Source: Voacanga thouarsii
Taxonomy: Eukaryota > Streptophyta > Magnoliopsida > Gentianales > Apocynaceae
Reading direction: 5' to 3'
Length of the DNA: 64,000 bases
NCBI GenBank assembly: GCA_026120185.1
Contig: JANUWF010001109.1
Span: 1,852,001 to 1,916,000 of the forward strand
In this document: one piece after another, positions 33,861 through 45,875 of the stretch
How positions within the stretch are numbered: position 1 is the first letter of the stretch
How the letters are laid out: the number at the start of each line of letters is the position of its first letter
The notes under the pieces: model-generated
The model's input: the letters and a program-made list of their open reading frames with translations, nothing else
What the model was told of the DNA's origin: nothing
Database searches by the model: none
Made by a program: the position numbers and the translations under genes

Positions 33861-36091
33861 TGTAACACCCCACTAAAAGGCACACCCAAAAGAGTCGAGA
33901 ATGTCGCCCCATCCTTAGGATAGGAGTCTTTATAACTAGGTAAAAGCATAAATGAAATATAAATTCAAAACTTAAAATACGACTCCTCAATACTATTACA
34001 AAGGTCTCAAAAAGGTACAAGTCCAAAAGTATCATCATAAATAAAAATTAATCTAAATCTTGATCTCTAACAATTCCCCACCTTATTGAGACTAGTACTT
34101 CCTGAAAGCATGACAGAGAAAATATGTGAGAAAGAATTATTAGTAAGTCCTGTGTGTATTCATGGTGAATTTATAATACTTTCATGATGCAATTTCACAT
34201 AAACATTAGCAGACAAATATTTGCAAGTCATCATTCGAAGTACAAATATTGAGTGGTTTCTAATTATAATTTGCACAAATCAATCAGTTTGATTCTAGAT
34301 GCTCGAAAGTATAAATACTTTCAATAGTCAAAACCACTCATAAATTTTATAACAGGCAGATTGCAATATAATTTTCGTAAACTTGAGGAGTCATGAAACC
34401 TTGCATTATGACTGGTCACTGTGAAATCTTGTATCATAGTAAAGTGGGTGATCAGCTCATTGGGTGAGATTCTCCTCCTTCTCCCACCTAATTTACCGAT
34501 TGTTCATCTCTGGATAACAGTCTCACTAGGACTGAGTTGATAGCTTAGACTAGCTTGATTTACTAGTACTGGCACCCCATCCAAATAGAGTTCGTCTCCC
34601 AAAACTAGTTGCCTACCGGGAGACTTATCCTAATTCTCAGAGATTAGTATTAGAAATCTACCCTAATTCAGTACTCAATAATACCTTATCATGTTAAGGA
34701 TATGCTCAAATAAACATGTTTAGAATTATGAGGTCAACAAACATGAAATAGTGTAATTTTTGTTCAAAGTGTTTTTGGAAATAAGTTTTATTTTTAGAAA
34801 AACAACAATTTGATCAAAATAGCAATTAGTGCACAAAAGTGTGTTTTGTCCATGTTTGCTTATCACTTGAGAAATTCTGGAAGTAAAATGTTTAAAAGAG
34901 TAATGATTTGCAATCAAGTGTATTATTTACCAGAACAAGTTATGCAATAACTTAGTTGCTTAGATCTTCTTGAAAAAGTTAGCTATTGAGCAGATAGGTC
35001 TGGTATCCCCACTCCATCTAATAAATTATACAAAAGAATACTCTCTTAACTTCTATTCAATTAGTCCATTAATAAGCTATAAGAGAAACTATATCACTAA
35101 ATCCCTCGCAATAGATAGTTCAATAGATAGTTGAACATATAATCCACATCACAATAGTCAACTCAACGAAAATCTCCAATTATATGATAATCACACACTC
35201 AATAATAATTATCTAACATCTTAACTGAGCAGTATAATCATATTACAATAATCATGTCATAAAACATGCTCCCGTGCCAAAGTCCTCAAAATGTTATATC
35301 TTATAATCACACAAGTGGTCAAATGACACAACAAGATTATCATGGCAACTAGATCACAAAATAGCACAAGTAGAATAATCCCCCTACATAAGTGGAATTA
35401 ATAGCCAAGATATTTAAATCTAGTATCAATATACTTATCAGCACAAAGGGAATTCATAGACATGCTCAATCTATATCTTCCTTCATAGGCATCTAAATCC
35501 ATCAGCATATATCACATGGCTATTAACAATATCCCAACCCATTCAATCCACGTGGTTCAAGTATAATAATTCTAGCATTCCTGTCTCCTATGCAATCAAC
35601 ATCCCATCACCAATTCACATATAACACCATATCTACAACCAACAATGTACATAAGTCAAATCACCACGCTTGTTATGAAAGCAGAATAACATTCTTATAC
35701 TAGGCCCTAAAACATATTCAAAGATCATATAATTCAACTAAGGACTAAAATTATAGAGGTTCGAATGTTACTTGAGGTGAAGAGCAGATTTCAATTTAGT
35801 TTTGAAGGGTCTGAAGTTTCAGCATTTGAAGAGATGATTCAAGCTTCACCTTACCAATCAAATCATGAGAATAAAAAAGTAAATAGAGAATCGAGACTAA
35901 TCTTGTTCTCGATTTTGTCCAAAATAAATAGGTGAGAGAAAAAGATGGTGATGTATTTGAGAGTAAGAGAAGGGGAAGGAGAATGAAGTTTATCTTACCT
36001 TGAATGGAGTGGAGCTGAGAGGGTGATACTTGATGATGAATATCAGCTGCTTGGTGAAGAGGAGAGTAATCATGTAAGGAGAGTTCGTGTA
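33861..36091 (-). mobile_element. Chromoviral-type LTR, 3' part
   Basis: On the plus strand it starts TGTAACACCCCACT and runs as the reverse complement of the 3' part of the 24676-30964 LTR: the terminal block with GTCGCCCCATCC and TCTTTATAACTAGG, then AGTAAGTCCTGTGTGT, then CCTACCGGGAGAC. It is interrupted or cut at 36091 by the start of another LTR of the same superfamily. Its 5' end is not identified with certainty. Confidence 0.7.
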
Positions 36092-38493
36092 TGTAACTCC
36101 CTACAATTTCAGGGCCTGGATAGTTGTGGATGCCTCCCCGTTGTAATGATAAGGGGTTTTTATAATGGTACAATGTAATAAATAAATTTAGAGATTTAAT
36201 AGCACCAAAAAAATTATATTATATACTCTAAACATTTACTTACACAAATTGCGGCTACAAAGTCTCTTGAATCTAAACCCGAATAATAATAAGGTAGAAG
36301 AGTTCAAAATACATTAACTAACTTCTTCAAGTCTTACCTCTATACAAATTCAGGTATTCACAAAAGTCCGCCTAAAAAGTATGGATAAAATTTGTGTGAG
36401 ATATAATATATCTCAGTAAGTCCGGAGTGTGCTGTGAGACGTTTTAACAACATTGTGGTTGTGTTGCATGATTAAAATTGTGGTTGTAATGCATGATTCT
36501 CAACATCATAATATGGCGAATAATATAAGTTTTGAGTTTCTAATAAAAAATCATTCCATATTTTCAAAATACATTTAATTGTCTAAAATTTTGCATTGTT
36601 ATCTTATTTGGAAGGAATATTTTTCCAATCGATATTGTCACACTGGCCCATACAGGATTTATAATCCCATGACATTAATTAGTATGAATAACCCAACGCG
36701 TACATTGCGATTAAACATATGATAACCATCGTCATGGTATGCCACACTGGCCCTGGAGTCCTATGCCCATCCCTCTATTTCCACTTTCATTAACGGGTGC
36801 TAACTAAGGACGACAAAATATCAAATACTGGTATCCCATGAAATAAGAGACCATAGTCTGAAGGTGGCCACCAACCGGACTGCGTTCTCAAACCCACATA
36901 AGTTAATATAAGTGTAAAGTCCCTTTGAGTACTCAAGGATCACATCACATTAGAAATTATTACAATGTCTCAACATTTCCACAACTCAATCAATTCCAAA
37001 ATATTTTCATTTTGAAGATATTTTCTTTCCTGAAATGACTTTGAATATGAACACATATAATTTGGGTCTGTTTCGAAATTTCATAAAATCATATTCTCAT
37101 GCTATGGCTTTTGCAACCTTTATGCATGAAATGTAATCATAAGTTGCTTAATGAAATTCATGCAACGTTTCCAAATCATTTTATCATATGAGTACGACTT
37201 ATCAAAATAAAGCATGCTTAAATAGTGTATAATCATATATACTTCCAAATGATTCATAATATTTTCAATAAAATAAACTAGCATACTTTATGATATTTTT
37301 CTCATAAAAAAGCTTTATTGAAAACGTTGCATGGATGTGTCATGTGGGGACTTAATTTAAATCCTAGCACAAAAGAGAAAAATGTTTGATCCTATACACG
37401 GTATTCCGCTCCTTGATCTTCTGCGAGATCTATCACATGGCTTGACATATATCAATTTCTATTACCTATATAAATCACATACTTACTCTCCGTAAATACT
37501 ACTTACGTACTTATACTATTTCGCTAGCTCTCCCCTATCTCATATGTCAAATCGTACTCGTCAATCATCTCACTTTATGATCATCAATCAACAACATAAT
37601 AATTATTATCACATAACATGTTCATGTATGTTTAACCAATGTATCTACAAAAGCAGAGATATATATATACACACATAGTCATATAATCATGTGTATATAT
37701 TTAATTCAAACATAGATAGATATGGTTGAACATAATTATATTCACATATGAATTCATTTTTATAAATAAAATTCTAGCTTTTCTTCTTTTCGCCACACTA
37801 TCTCATTTTAATCATAACTTTTGATTTATATGTCCAAATAACTTCAAATTTGTGTCAAAATGCTCCTAAAATCTTTAACTATAATTTCATGACCTTAATT
37901 TGGTTATATGAAAACTGGTCTGAAAATGTCTGCAACCTAAAAATTGCTGTTTTCTCAGCAATTTCATTGTTTTCCCCATAACTATCATTATCTACAAATC
38001 TTAATTTCATTAAAGCACTTAAGTAACACCTATCTCACATCGATCTCCACTTAAAAATCATAAAACCTACTGGATTTCAGTTATGAAGCAACCAGAATTT
38101 CCTCATATAGCATGCAGAAAAAATGGCTTGATCACAATCATTTAAATCAACAACGACCACAAATCACAATCATTTTAATTAACAACAACTACAACAATCT
38201 TCATATTAAATAAATTGCTATTTAAACAAAATATTTACTAATTCAAGAAGATTTATACCGCCAAAGTGGTTTCCCTCTTATCCTATTTCTTTCTTCCTTT
38301 CTTTTATCTCTTTGTCTCGGCTATTCTCTCCCTTTCTCGGCTACTTCTCTCTCTCTCTCTCTGTTCCTTTTCTTTTTCTTATCTTTTCTTTCTTCTCTTT
38401 TTTTTCTCTCCATTTTCTTCCCCAATTTTCGACAGCTTTCTCTCTCCCTTGTTCTCTCAATTTTTCAACCTTAGAATCTTGCATTTGATCTCC

Positions 38494-38501
38494 TATTTAT
38501 A
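38494..38501 (-). promoter_or_regulatory. LTR TATA box
   Basis: Minus-strand TATAAATA lies upstream of a pyrimidine-rich leader in the chromovirus LTR. Confidence 0.5.
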
Positions 38502-38965
38502 GAAGTTTAGGAAGCTTACATAATAAGCTTAAGTGATGACTCACCTAGGTGACTAAGTTAGGTTAATTAAATGCTATGTTGACTCATAATGTGTAGAACA
38601 TTATAGAAGATTTTGGAAGGTTTTAGAATAATAGAGAATTATTTAGAACATTATAGAAATAAATAAATAATTAATTAAAATAGTAATAAAATAAATATAT
38701 TCATATAAATATAATTTATTTATAAAAGTAGCGAGTCCCATAGTGTACACCTTGCATATACTTTATAAAAGATGTAAGACCCATTAATTAGATGGTCAAA
38801 TAGCAATTTACTTCCTATTTTTAAAATAAAAGAAGAATTCAACTTGAAATTCTCTTCCTCAAATATAAATTTTAATATAATATAAATTATAATCTATTAT
38901 TATATATATATATATATAAGCTTAATAATAATAAGTGATAATAATAATATATTGATGATTTTGAA

Positions 38966-39031
<66 letters not shown>
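38966..39031. repeat. (AAT)n/(ATT)n palindromic microsatellite
   Basis: An AAT run flips into an ATT run near 38988, so the whole block can fold into a perfect hairpin. TA dinucleotide runs lie close by (38899-38917 and 39270-39292). All are inside the U3 part of the chromovirus LTR. Confidence 0.85.
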
Positions 39032-39579
39032 TAATGTTCATATATCCAATTGAACTAACGAAATAGGAAAAGTACATGCTAGCTACGAAATGCATAGCTA
39101 CATATTATAATAAGAATGGAAAAAACAATAAATAAATAAATAAATAAAATATCCTTAGAATACAATATTATATTTCTTTATAAAATAAGATAATTTATTT
39201 CTTATAAGAATGTAATTTATTTTATTGAAAAGAATACTAGTATTACATATTATTTTATATATGTAAAATATAGATATATATATATATATATATTATTTTA
39301 GTTTCTCATATAAAAATAATATATGACAAAATTTTCTCTACTTAATAATTTAGGTAACAAAAATTATATTTTAACACTTTGCACATTAGCATCAAAAAAG
39401 CTAAGCAACAAATATCATACAAATAAACAATTACTCAGCAAAAAATATTAGGGCATAAAATAACATAATAGGAAACACATTATGATGCATGCCTACTATT
39501 ATTGCAATATTCCTACTTGAATAAGGGGTTATTACATTCTTAAAAAAAATTCCATCCTCGAAATTTCTAGTACCGTACC

Positions 39580-39810
39580 TTATGACAACTCCGGATATCT
39601 TTTCTTTATCCATTCTTCAGTTTCCCAAGTTGCATCCTGCATTCCATAATGTTTTCATAATACTGTGGCTATAGGAACTTTTCTACTCCTTAACTTCTTT
39701 ACACTCATTTCCAAAATTCTTACCGATTTTTCTTCATAACTCAACTTTGGATGTAGTTGTAATGGCTCATCATTGAGTACTCAACGTAACATGTCCCTAC
39801 TTAGGGACAT
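39580..39810 (-). pseudogene. Chromovirus pol C-terminus with chromodomain
   Basis: The minus strand reads DEPLQLHPKLSYEEKSVRIL, MSVKKLRSRKVPIATVL, a stop, then KHYGMQDATWETEEWIKKRY and PEL before the terminal TAA at 39582-39580. This is the end of the integrase plus the chromodomain (consensus YEE-P-ILDR, K-V-L-W, EATWE-E), with the conserved Trp after VL replaced by a stop. The LTR starts 44 bp later, the expected order for chromoviruses. Only the last part of pol is recognisable. Confidence 0.82.
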
Positions 39811-40319
39811 TCTTAAACAAATAATCTGCAAATTAACTCAAATATGCAATTATAAACGTGTGATCATTCTTGATCAACAATTTTTACTGAAAAGATTCAA
39901 TACATTTATAGTTATACAAAACCTTTGCTGTTATTCCAAAGAAATGCTTACTGAGTTTTAAATAAAATAATAAACTTTGATCAAATTTAAATTTTCTCAA
40001 AACGTTGCAAAGTCGTATGTCATAACATGCCAAAATAGTGCTGAATAATGAAACTGAGCATTAGTTATCAAAAATTTATACAAGAACTTACTTGTTCAGA
40101 TTCTACTTAAACTCTTGAACTATTAAATCGCTCTTGACCCAAAAATTCACCCTCGTCTAATAAAAGATTATAGGAACTTAATCAAACATTACCCTACCGA
40201 GTGTACAATTATGTATTTGAAATTCAACTTCCCACTTCTTTTAATAAAAAAATATCACATTATACAAGATCACAACTTTTGAGATTTCATTAGCTGGTCA
40301 TAAACTCATATAGGTATAC
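39811..40319. other. Decayed sequence upstream of chromodomain
   Basis: It should be older chromovirus pol on the minus strand, but no integrase motif can be read with confidence. A boundary with the LTR fragment to the right must lie somewhere in or near this stretch. Confidence 0.35.
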
Positions 40320-40506
40320 TGTTACACCTCGTGCCTGTAGGCTTGAGAGTGCGACAATGGGCCTGACAGTACCTACGGTTAACTACTTGGTCGTCGTCTT
40401 TATTGGGCCAAAATGAATATTTCAAATTGACAATGGGTATTTAAGTTCATCTTTATATACCATTTAGACTTATCATCAAAATAATATGTAGGATTGGGGT
40501 GTCACA
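40320..40506 (-). mobile_element. 187-bp miniature LTR-like unit
   Basis: On the minus strand it starts TGTGACACCCCAATCC and ends GCACGAGGTGTAACA, a complete pair of chromoviral-type LTR ends only 187 bp apart. It is flanked by TATAC (40315-40319) and TATAT (40507-40511), a possible 5-bp target duplication with one C/T change. It is either a solo LTR with a large internal deletion or a miniature non-autonomous derivative. Confidence 0.55.
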
Positions 40507-41756
40507 TATATTAATTACATAAAGACTACAAATCATGCATCTAGCCATATTTATAGACATATTTGATCCTCATGGCAGAACTAGCAACAAACATCCATGT
40601 ACACATAAATAAAACTTGCAAAATTAACTTCATGCAATGGCCTTATTGAGACTATAAACACATGTACTATACACACTTCGGTATATACCATAGCTCTACA
40701 ATAGGCATACTTCCTTTAATAACCATACTCAATCAAGCCTAATAATAAAACCATCACATGTTAGATATAATTAAAACCCCATCTATAGAATAGATTCTTA
40801 CACCTAACATAACAAAAATCACACAAACCAAAGGTCTTAATAATAAAGGCCTATTGAACACTCACATAAGACACATGTTTCCTAAGATCTCAACTCCCAC
40901 ATAAATATATGAAAATCAAGAATCCAACAATATTTTTCTAACATTGAGTTCACACGTACACATCAGGTATACATCCCCTAAGAATCGAAAGTTCAGACTC
41001 AACACCATGATGACAATTAAGAAAATGATGAGTCTATTACACCTTGAGAAAAGTGTAACTACCTAATCCGAAAGAATGGAAGCCGACTTACTCGCAATCA
41101 ATCAAAGTTTTGAACCTTCAAATGAGGGAAAAGTAGTCTTAGTCTTGAGAGAAAAGGAGTCCATGTGTGTGATCCATCTTGAAGAAGATGGGAGGGTGTA
41201 TTCAGCCTTAGAGAATAGATAAGAAGATCAAGAGAAGAAGGAAAGGGAGACATATATCTCAATTTATGAGAAGAAGAGAGGGATGGAAGTGAGAGTGCCT
41301 TGAGGGAAAGTAAGAGTGTGTGTTTGTGAGTAGAGGTAAATATGGGGTTGAGTGCTTGTATGAAAGAATAATAGATGTGTGTGATTTGTCCTTTAGAGGA
41401 TAGAGTAGAGAAGTGAGTAGCCAAAATGCTTTTGGGAGGATTAGTGGGTGTGAGTTCATGTATGGAGAGGGAATAAAGGTGAGGTTTATATTTTGTGAGA
41501 TGTAAATCAAGTATCTTTCTTTAGTTGCTAATGGAATATCAAAAAATGGAGAGATCTCGGGTATTTCAAATTTTGAAAGAGATAAACTTGCCATTCCAAA
41601 GTTTGGAAACCTTTCCCCCTAACATTTCTTCCTATAATTGGTCAGCTTGATGGACGGGAGAGTGAGAGCCATTCAAGGAGGAAATATGGCATTGATGGCT
41701 GAAAATTAGAGGGATCCCTTAGTGAGATAAAGATTTGCTTACTTACTGTGAATAGA
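40507..41756 (-). mobile_element. Chromoviral-type LTR, inner part (left of Athila)
   Basis: Minus-oriented LTR sequence, the continuation of 61672-62420 across the 20-kb Athila insertion. Recognisable features are the GGTTTCC/CCAATTATAGG region (41600-41645) and a pyrimidine-rich leader on the minus strand (about 41090-41470) comparable with those of neighbouring LTRs. The reading frames at 41098-41594 are compositional. The 3' end of this LTR was not found; it may have been lost near 40000-40500. Confidence 0.55.
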
Positions 41757-42960
41757 TGATAGGATTTAACCTTACCTATATTATCAGAATCGTTTGAGGT
41801 AATTTGTGTTGTTTTTATATGTAATGGCTATTTAATTCCTCTATTTTGTGATGTTTTGATGATTTTTACTATAAAAAGGTTGTTATTGAATTTTTACTTG
41901 AAATTGCAGAAGAAAAGCTGAAAATCGGACCTATTTTAGTGGTGAATCGACACCGACTCAGAGAAGGTGAATCGGCTGCAGCTTAGTTCAGGAAAACAGA
42001 GAGAAAATAGAAAAATTTTAGAATTAGCACAGAGTTAAGCTAGCACTAGGACAATGCTGGACGGAGGTGACGAAGAATCCTTTTTGAACCAAAATTTAGA
42101 AATTGGTGTATAAATCCTTGGAAACTGACTTGTGGTCAGGAAAGGACTTTATTGGATGAACTTTGACAATTGAAAACATCTATTTAAGCATGGAAAAACA
42201 TAGACATCATATGAATTCAAGAAGCTAAAGTGGAGATTAATTATTGAAAAGGAGAATTCATTAAAAAGAAGCATTGTTTTTGGAGAAGTTTTCATTGAAG
42301 AAAGAATGGATTATCTGTGAGTTCCTATCTTTTTTTTCTTTGTTTTCTTTTCTTGAACAATATTGAGCTTAATGTTTTAATTGTATTTAGATTATATTTT
42401 GAAGTTCATGACTCTGTATTAATTTTGGTTGCTTGATCAATTAATTGTTGATTTATGGTATTTGACTACTTGCATTTATTTAGTAAATTGATTTATTGTT
42501 TCTTCCTTCTAATTAACTTGAGAAAGTGGTTTCAATCTAATTAATTTCATATTTTTTTTATCTCTTAATCAACTTGAAAGAGAGGTTAGGAGTGGAAAAC
42601 TTAAGTAATCAAAAGTTTGTTAATCTCACATAGAGATAGGGAATTAATTGATTTCATACTTTTATATCACCTAGAGATAAGGGAATTTGTTTAAGGAATT
42701 ATTTTTAACACATCTTTTGGTTGTTTTGGTGAGGTAAAGATATTTACTAATTTAGCTAAAAGATAGTGAATCCATAACTCGAGAGAAAGTAAAGTCTATG
42801 TCATTCATTCATGATACTAGATTAGTAATTGATTGTGATAAGTGCTAAATTGATCATTGTCATGTCTTTAAAAACTTCTATCTAATTTCATGTCTTCTTA
42901 TCCTTGATTTTATAAATGTTTTATTTGGTTTTTATTTGATTACTTTAGTTTGGTAGCTTA

Positions 42961-44949
42961 TGTTGGGAATATGCCCTCTTAGATTAGGTTTCTGATGAAA
43001 ATATCGAATGTTTTATTAAAAGAATTTATTTTCGAAAATTGTTTGTGAATTCATTTTCTTTATTTGTGCACATTTTTATTTGGAATAGACCCATTGTGTG
43101 TAAATAAGTGATCCATGTGAATGGATATTTTTCACAGTAAGGTATGGATTATGGTTATTTAAACACATAAACAGTTGTTCTTAACCGATTGATATGAGAA
43201 TCTCATCATGTTTAGGTTATTATGTTATGAATTCCAAATGGGGAATGTCTTACCTTTAGCCAGTGAGTAGTCCACTCACTTCATGACATAAGCGTATTTT
43301 GAATACGTAGAATAGAACCTGTAGTAGTGGTTTCTAAAAGTATTATATGGTAGAAACCTAGACTACTACCGCTACAGTGTTGACTAATACTCTATGACTT
43401 GAGTATGAGTTGGTGGTCTGACGAAGCAAGAAGCATATACTTTGATATGCTATAGTTAAGGTTCTATAGTAGGGCTAATATACTTGCATGTTGGGTATGT
43501 GTAACTAATTAGTTAAGACAAATTTGTACAATATAGTTTCTACACTATATCGCCCCTTGTGGTTGTCCGAATGATCTAAATATTCAGGGCCCTGGAAAAC
43601 ATGACTTGGATGTTTGCTTTAGGGTAGCTTCCTTGGAAAGCGGAAACATTCCAGGAAGTCGTGGATCATTAGACAAGATGCCTAAGGATGGTAGATATTA
43701 TTTAGAGGGGTGTTAGTACACTTCTTCTTCTCTAAATATACAGTGATATATAGAGGGGTATTTTAGTTATTTTACCTGTAAGTCGAAAACTTTGCTGATG
43801 CAGCATTGTCCTTGGGGTCAATATTTCCTTATGGTGATATTATGAAATATTTAAAATGTAAAATACAGCTATTTATATAGTAGGGGTATTTTGGTCATTT
43901 TAGTAGCTTAGGTGATGTATCTTTTTGGTCCTCAGAATAGCTCGTAAATCCTAATTAATTTTTTGGGTTGAGAAAATGATCTCAGTTGAGAGAGTTTTAT
44001 TTTATTCAGGAAGTCTAATTTATTATTAGAATGGAATAAAATAAATGGAGAGAAATTTATTCTCTGGTTTAATTCGTTAATTAATTATTCATGGCCTAGG
44101 TCCAATTTGAATAATTAGAAATTTGATCGGGACTTAAACTAGAGAAAAATAATTATTACTTAATTATTTATTGAGTTGTTTATTTAATTAAATTCTAAGA
44201 AATAAATAATTAAATTTTAATTATTTTTTGTTCATTAATTATTTATTGGGCTATTTATTTAATCATAAGAAAAATAATTAATGTTTATTATTTTGGGCTT
44301 TTTGGGTCAAAAAATAATAATAAATATTATTTTGGCCCAATAGCCTGGACCATAGGATTTTTTCGAACACAGTTCAGAAGCGTTTAAGGTGAAGCCAAAA
44401 TTTATTTTGTTAATAATATTCGGATATTAAATCTCGGGAATATTATTTTTATCAAAATAATTATTTTTGGTTTCATGACTCTTGACTTTCTGTGTGAAAA
44501 AAATAAAATAAAATGAAAATAAAATCTCTCCCGTATGGCTCTTGTTTTTCTGACTTTTGGTGTTTCTTCACTGGCTTTTGGTTTTTGATATCATAAGGGG
44601 CCAAGCCAGGAAAGCTAACCGAGAGAGTGTGTGTCTGATCTTCTTCTCACTTAAATCTGTGTTCACCAACAATGGATTAGGCTGTGGAATATTCTGAGAA
44701 CTGAGAAGCTTGGCATTCATTACATCAGAGGTGAAAAAAAAATGTGGACAGTGCACCGGAAGCTTCATCTCACGGAGGAGAAGGAAGCTGTGTCTTCAGG
44801 TTCAAACAAATCTTTTTTAATCTTCAAGTTTTAAGGCTCCAAGAGGTATGTGTTTCAAGCCTCCATGCTGCTGCCATGCTCTGTGTTTTATTTATTTCCT
44901 CCATTTTTGTTGTCCACCGTGCATGCTCTATTTGTTTTCAAATCCTTCA
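42961..44949 (+). mobile_element. 2-kb solo LTR, second copy
   Basis: It starts TGTTGGGAATATGCCC and ends CAAATCCTTCA. Target duplication is GCTTA (42956-42960) versus GGTTA (44950-44954); the empty site in the right Athila LTR reads GGTTA, so the left copy mutated. It is highly similar along its length to 25876-27885. No coding region was found. Confidence 0.85.
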
Positions 44950-45043
44950 GGTTAAACAAATGATGAAAAATAATTAATAGAAGTTGTTCTTTGAGGATCG
45001 ATACTCGTTAATTATCTATATTACGCATTACGATGAGTCTACT

Positions 45044-45047
<4 letters not shown>

Positions 45048-45079
<32 letters not shown>
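45048..45079. repeat. (TA)n microsatellite
   Basis: About 16 TA units within the left Athila LTR. Confidence 0.9.
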
Positions 45080-45082
<3 letters not shown>

Positions 45083-45169
45083 TTGGAATTAACGTTTTAA
45101 TTAAAACTTACTTGGGAATGTGCTGAAAATGAATGATTTTATATTCCAAAAATCCGCATATCAAGTTTT

Positions 45170-45186
45170 TGATATCATTACCAGGA
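45170..45186 (+). promoter_or_regulatory. Decayed Athila primer site (tRNA-Asp type)
   Basis: TGATATCATTACCAGGA lines up with TGGCGCCGTTGCCGGGGA, the tRNA-Asp-complementary site of Athila elements. Apart from one missing G, every difference is G-to-A or C-to-T. Confidence 0.75.
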
Positions 45187-45845
45187 AATAATATTATAAA
45201 TATTTGAATTCCATTGATTTAGCCCCGTGCACGCACACACACACACACACCCCTTGTTGTAATTCGGTGCCATAGTTTGTTGTTTGTATGTTTATATAAT
45301 ATGTATACTAATGTGACAATGTTTGTTGTTTGTATGGTTATATAATATGTATATTAATATGACAATGTTTGTATCATAAATGTTGATTGTTCTTATTTAT
45401 AATAGATTTGATATTTGTAAAGCATTGAACCTTTGTATGGTTCATATAGTTAGCTAGAACTATAATAATACGGACATAGGGTAGGACTCTTACAGAGATT
45501 TTGACACCGCACAATAGATAATACCAAAATCACTAGAAAGGGTAGAGACCGTTAGGGGAATAGTGCCACGTTCTTAACTGCCTGAGTTAAGTGCCCTTAA
45601 AACCATTTTGGAGAGATTTACAATCACCATGACATCAAGATTCCAAGTGTTGGATGAAACTCTCCAATGATATGAAGCCATGATTTGCAATTTGAAAAAA
45701 TAAATGTGGTTTCTCACAGATTTGGTGAGAAAATACAATGTGAGACACCTTTGATCACACAAGGTAAAAATCCCAAGAGAATTCAACAGCCATTACACTA
45801 AGAAGTGGAAAAGAATTGGCTAACATAACAAAAAACAGCTAGCAC
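45187..45845. other. Athila leader / missing gag region
   Basis: Non-coding sequence where gag should be. It contains a short CA repeat (45232-45250), a 46-bp tandem duplication (45275-45320 and 45321-45366) and no readable gag. Most of gag appears deleted. Confidence 0.5.
45275..45366 (+). repeat. 46-bp tandem duplication in Athila leader
   Basis: Two head-to-tail units, each beginning GTTTGTTGTTTGTATG and ending GACAAT, with three single-base differences. Confidence 0.85.
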
Positions 45846-45875
45846 TAGCTTGAGTAGGATACCCAACATCGACTT

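Larger units (their letters stand above)
36092..39536 (-). mobile_element. 3' LTR of a chromovirus
   Basis: The minus strand starts TGTAATAACCCC directly downstream of a pol gene ending in a chromodomain, and it ends GGGAGTTACA at 36092. This is about 3.4 kb. Its terminal block parallels those at 33861 and 30964, and it has AGTAAGTCCGGAGTGTG near 36417. A pyrimidine-rich leader region (38270-38460) and a TATA box (TATAAATA on the minus strand, 38494-38501) mark its promoter. It ties this LTR superfamily to chromoviral Ty3/gypsy elements, probably Tekay/Del-like. No matching 5' LTR was found. Confidence 0.8.
41757..45163 (+). repeat. 5' LTR of Athila element (interrupted)
   Basis: It starts TGATAGGATTTAACC and ends CGCATATCA, net about 1.42 kb after removing the insertion at 42961-44949. 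The uninterrupted sequence is seen in the right LTR near 61480 (TAGTAGGTTAAACAAAGG). A (TA)n run at 45048-45079 is absent from the right LTR. Confidence 0.88.

Noticed and set aside
38266..38502. Phe/Ser/Leu-rich 78-codon ORF resembling a membrane protein
   Set aside because: Translation of the T/C-rich leader of the chromovirus LTR; hydrophobicity follows from composition.
41098..41594. Two overlapping minus-strand ORFs rich in Ser, Leu and Pro
   Set aside because: They cover the pyrimidine-rich leader of a chromoviral-type LTR, in two frames, without conserved residues.
33861..41756. One single minus-strand LTR with its 5' end at 62420
   Set aside because: The 3' part (33861-36091) and the inner part (40507-41756) both contain the leader region, so they overlap in LTR coordinates and must come from different copies.
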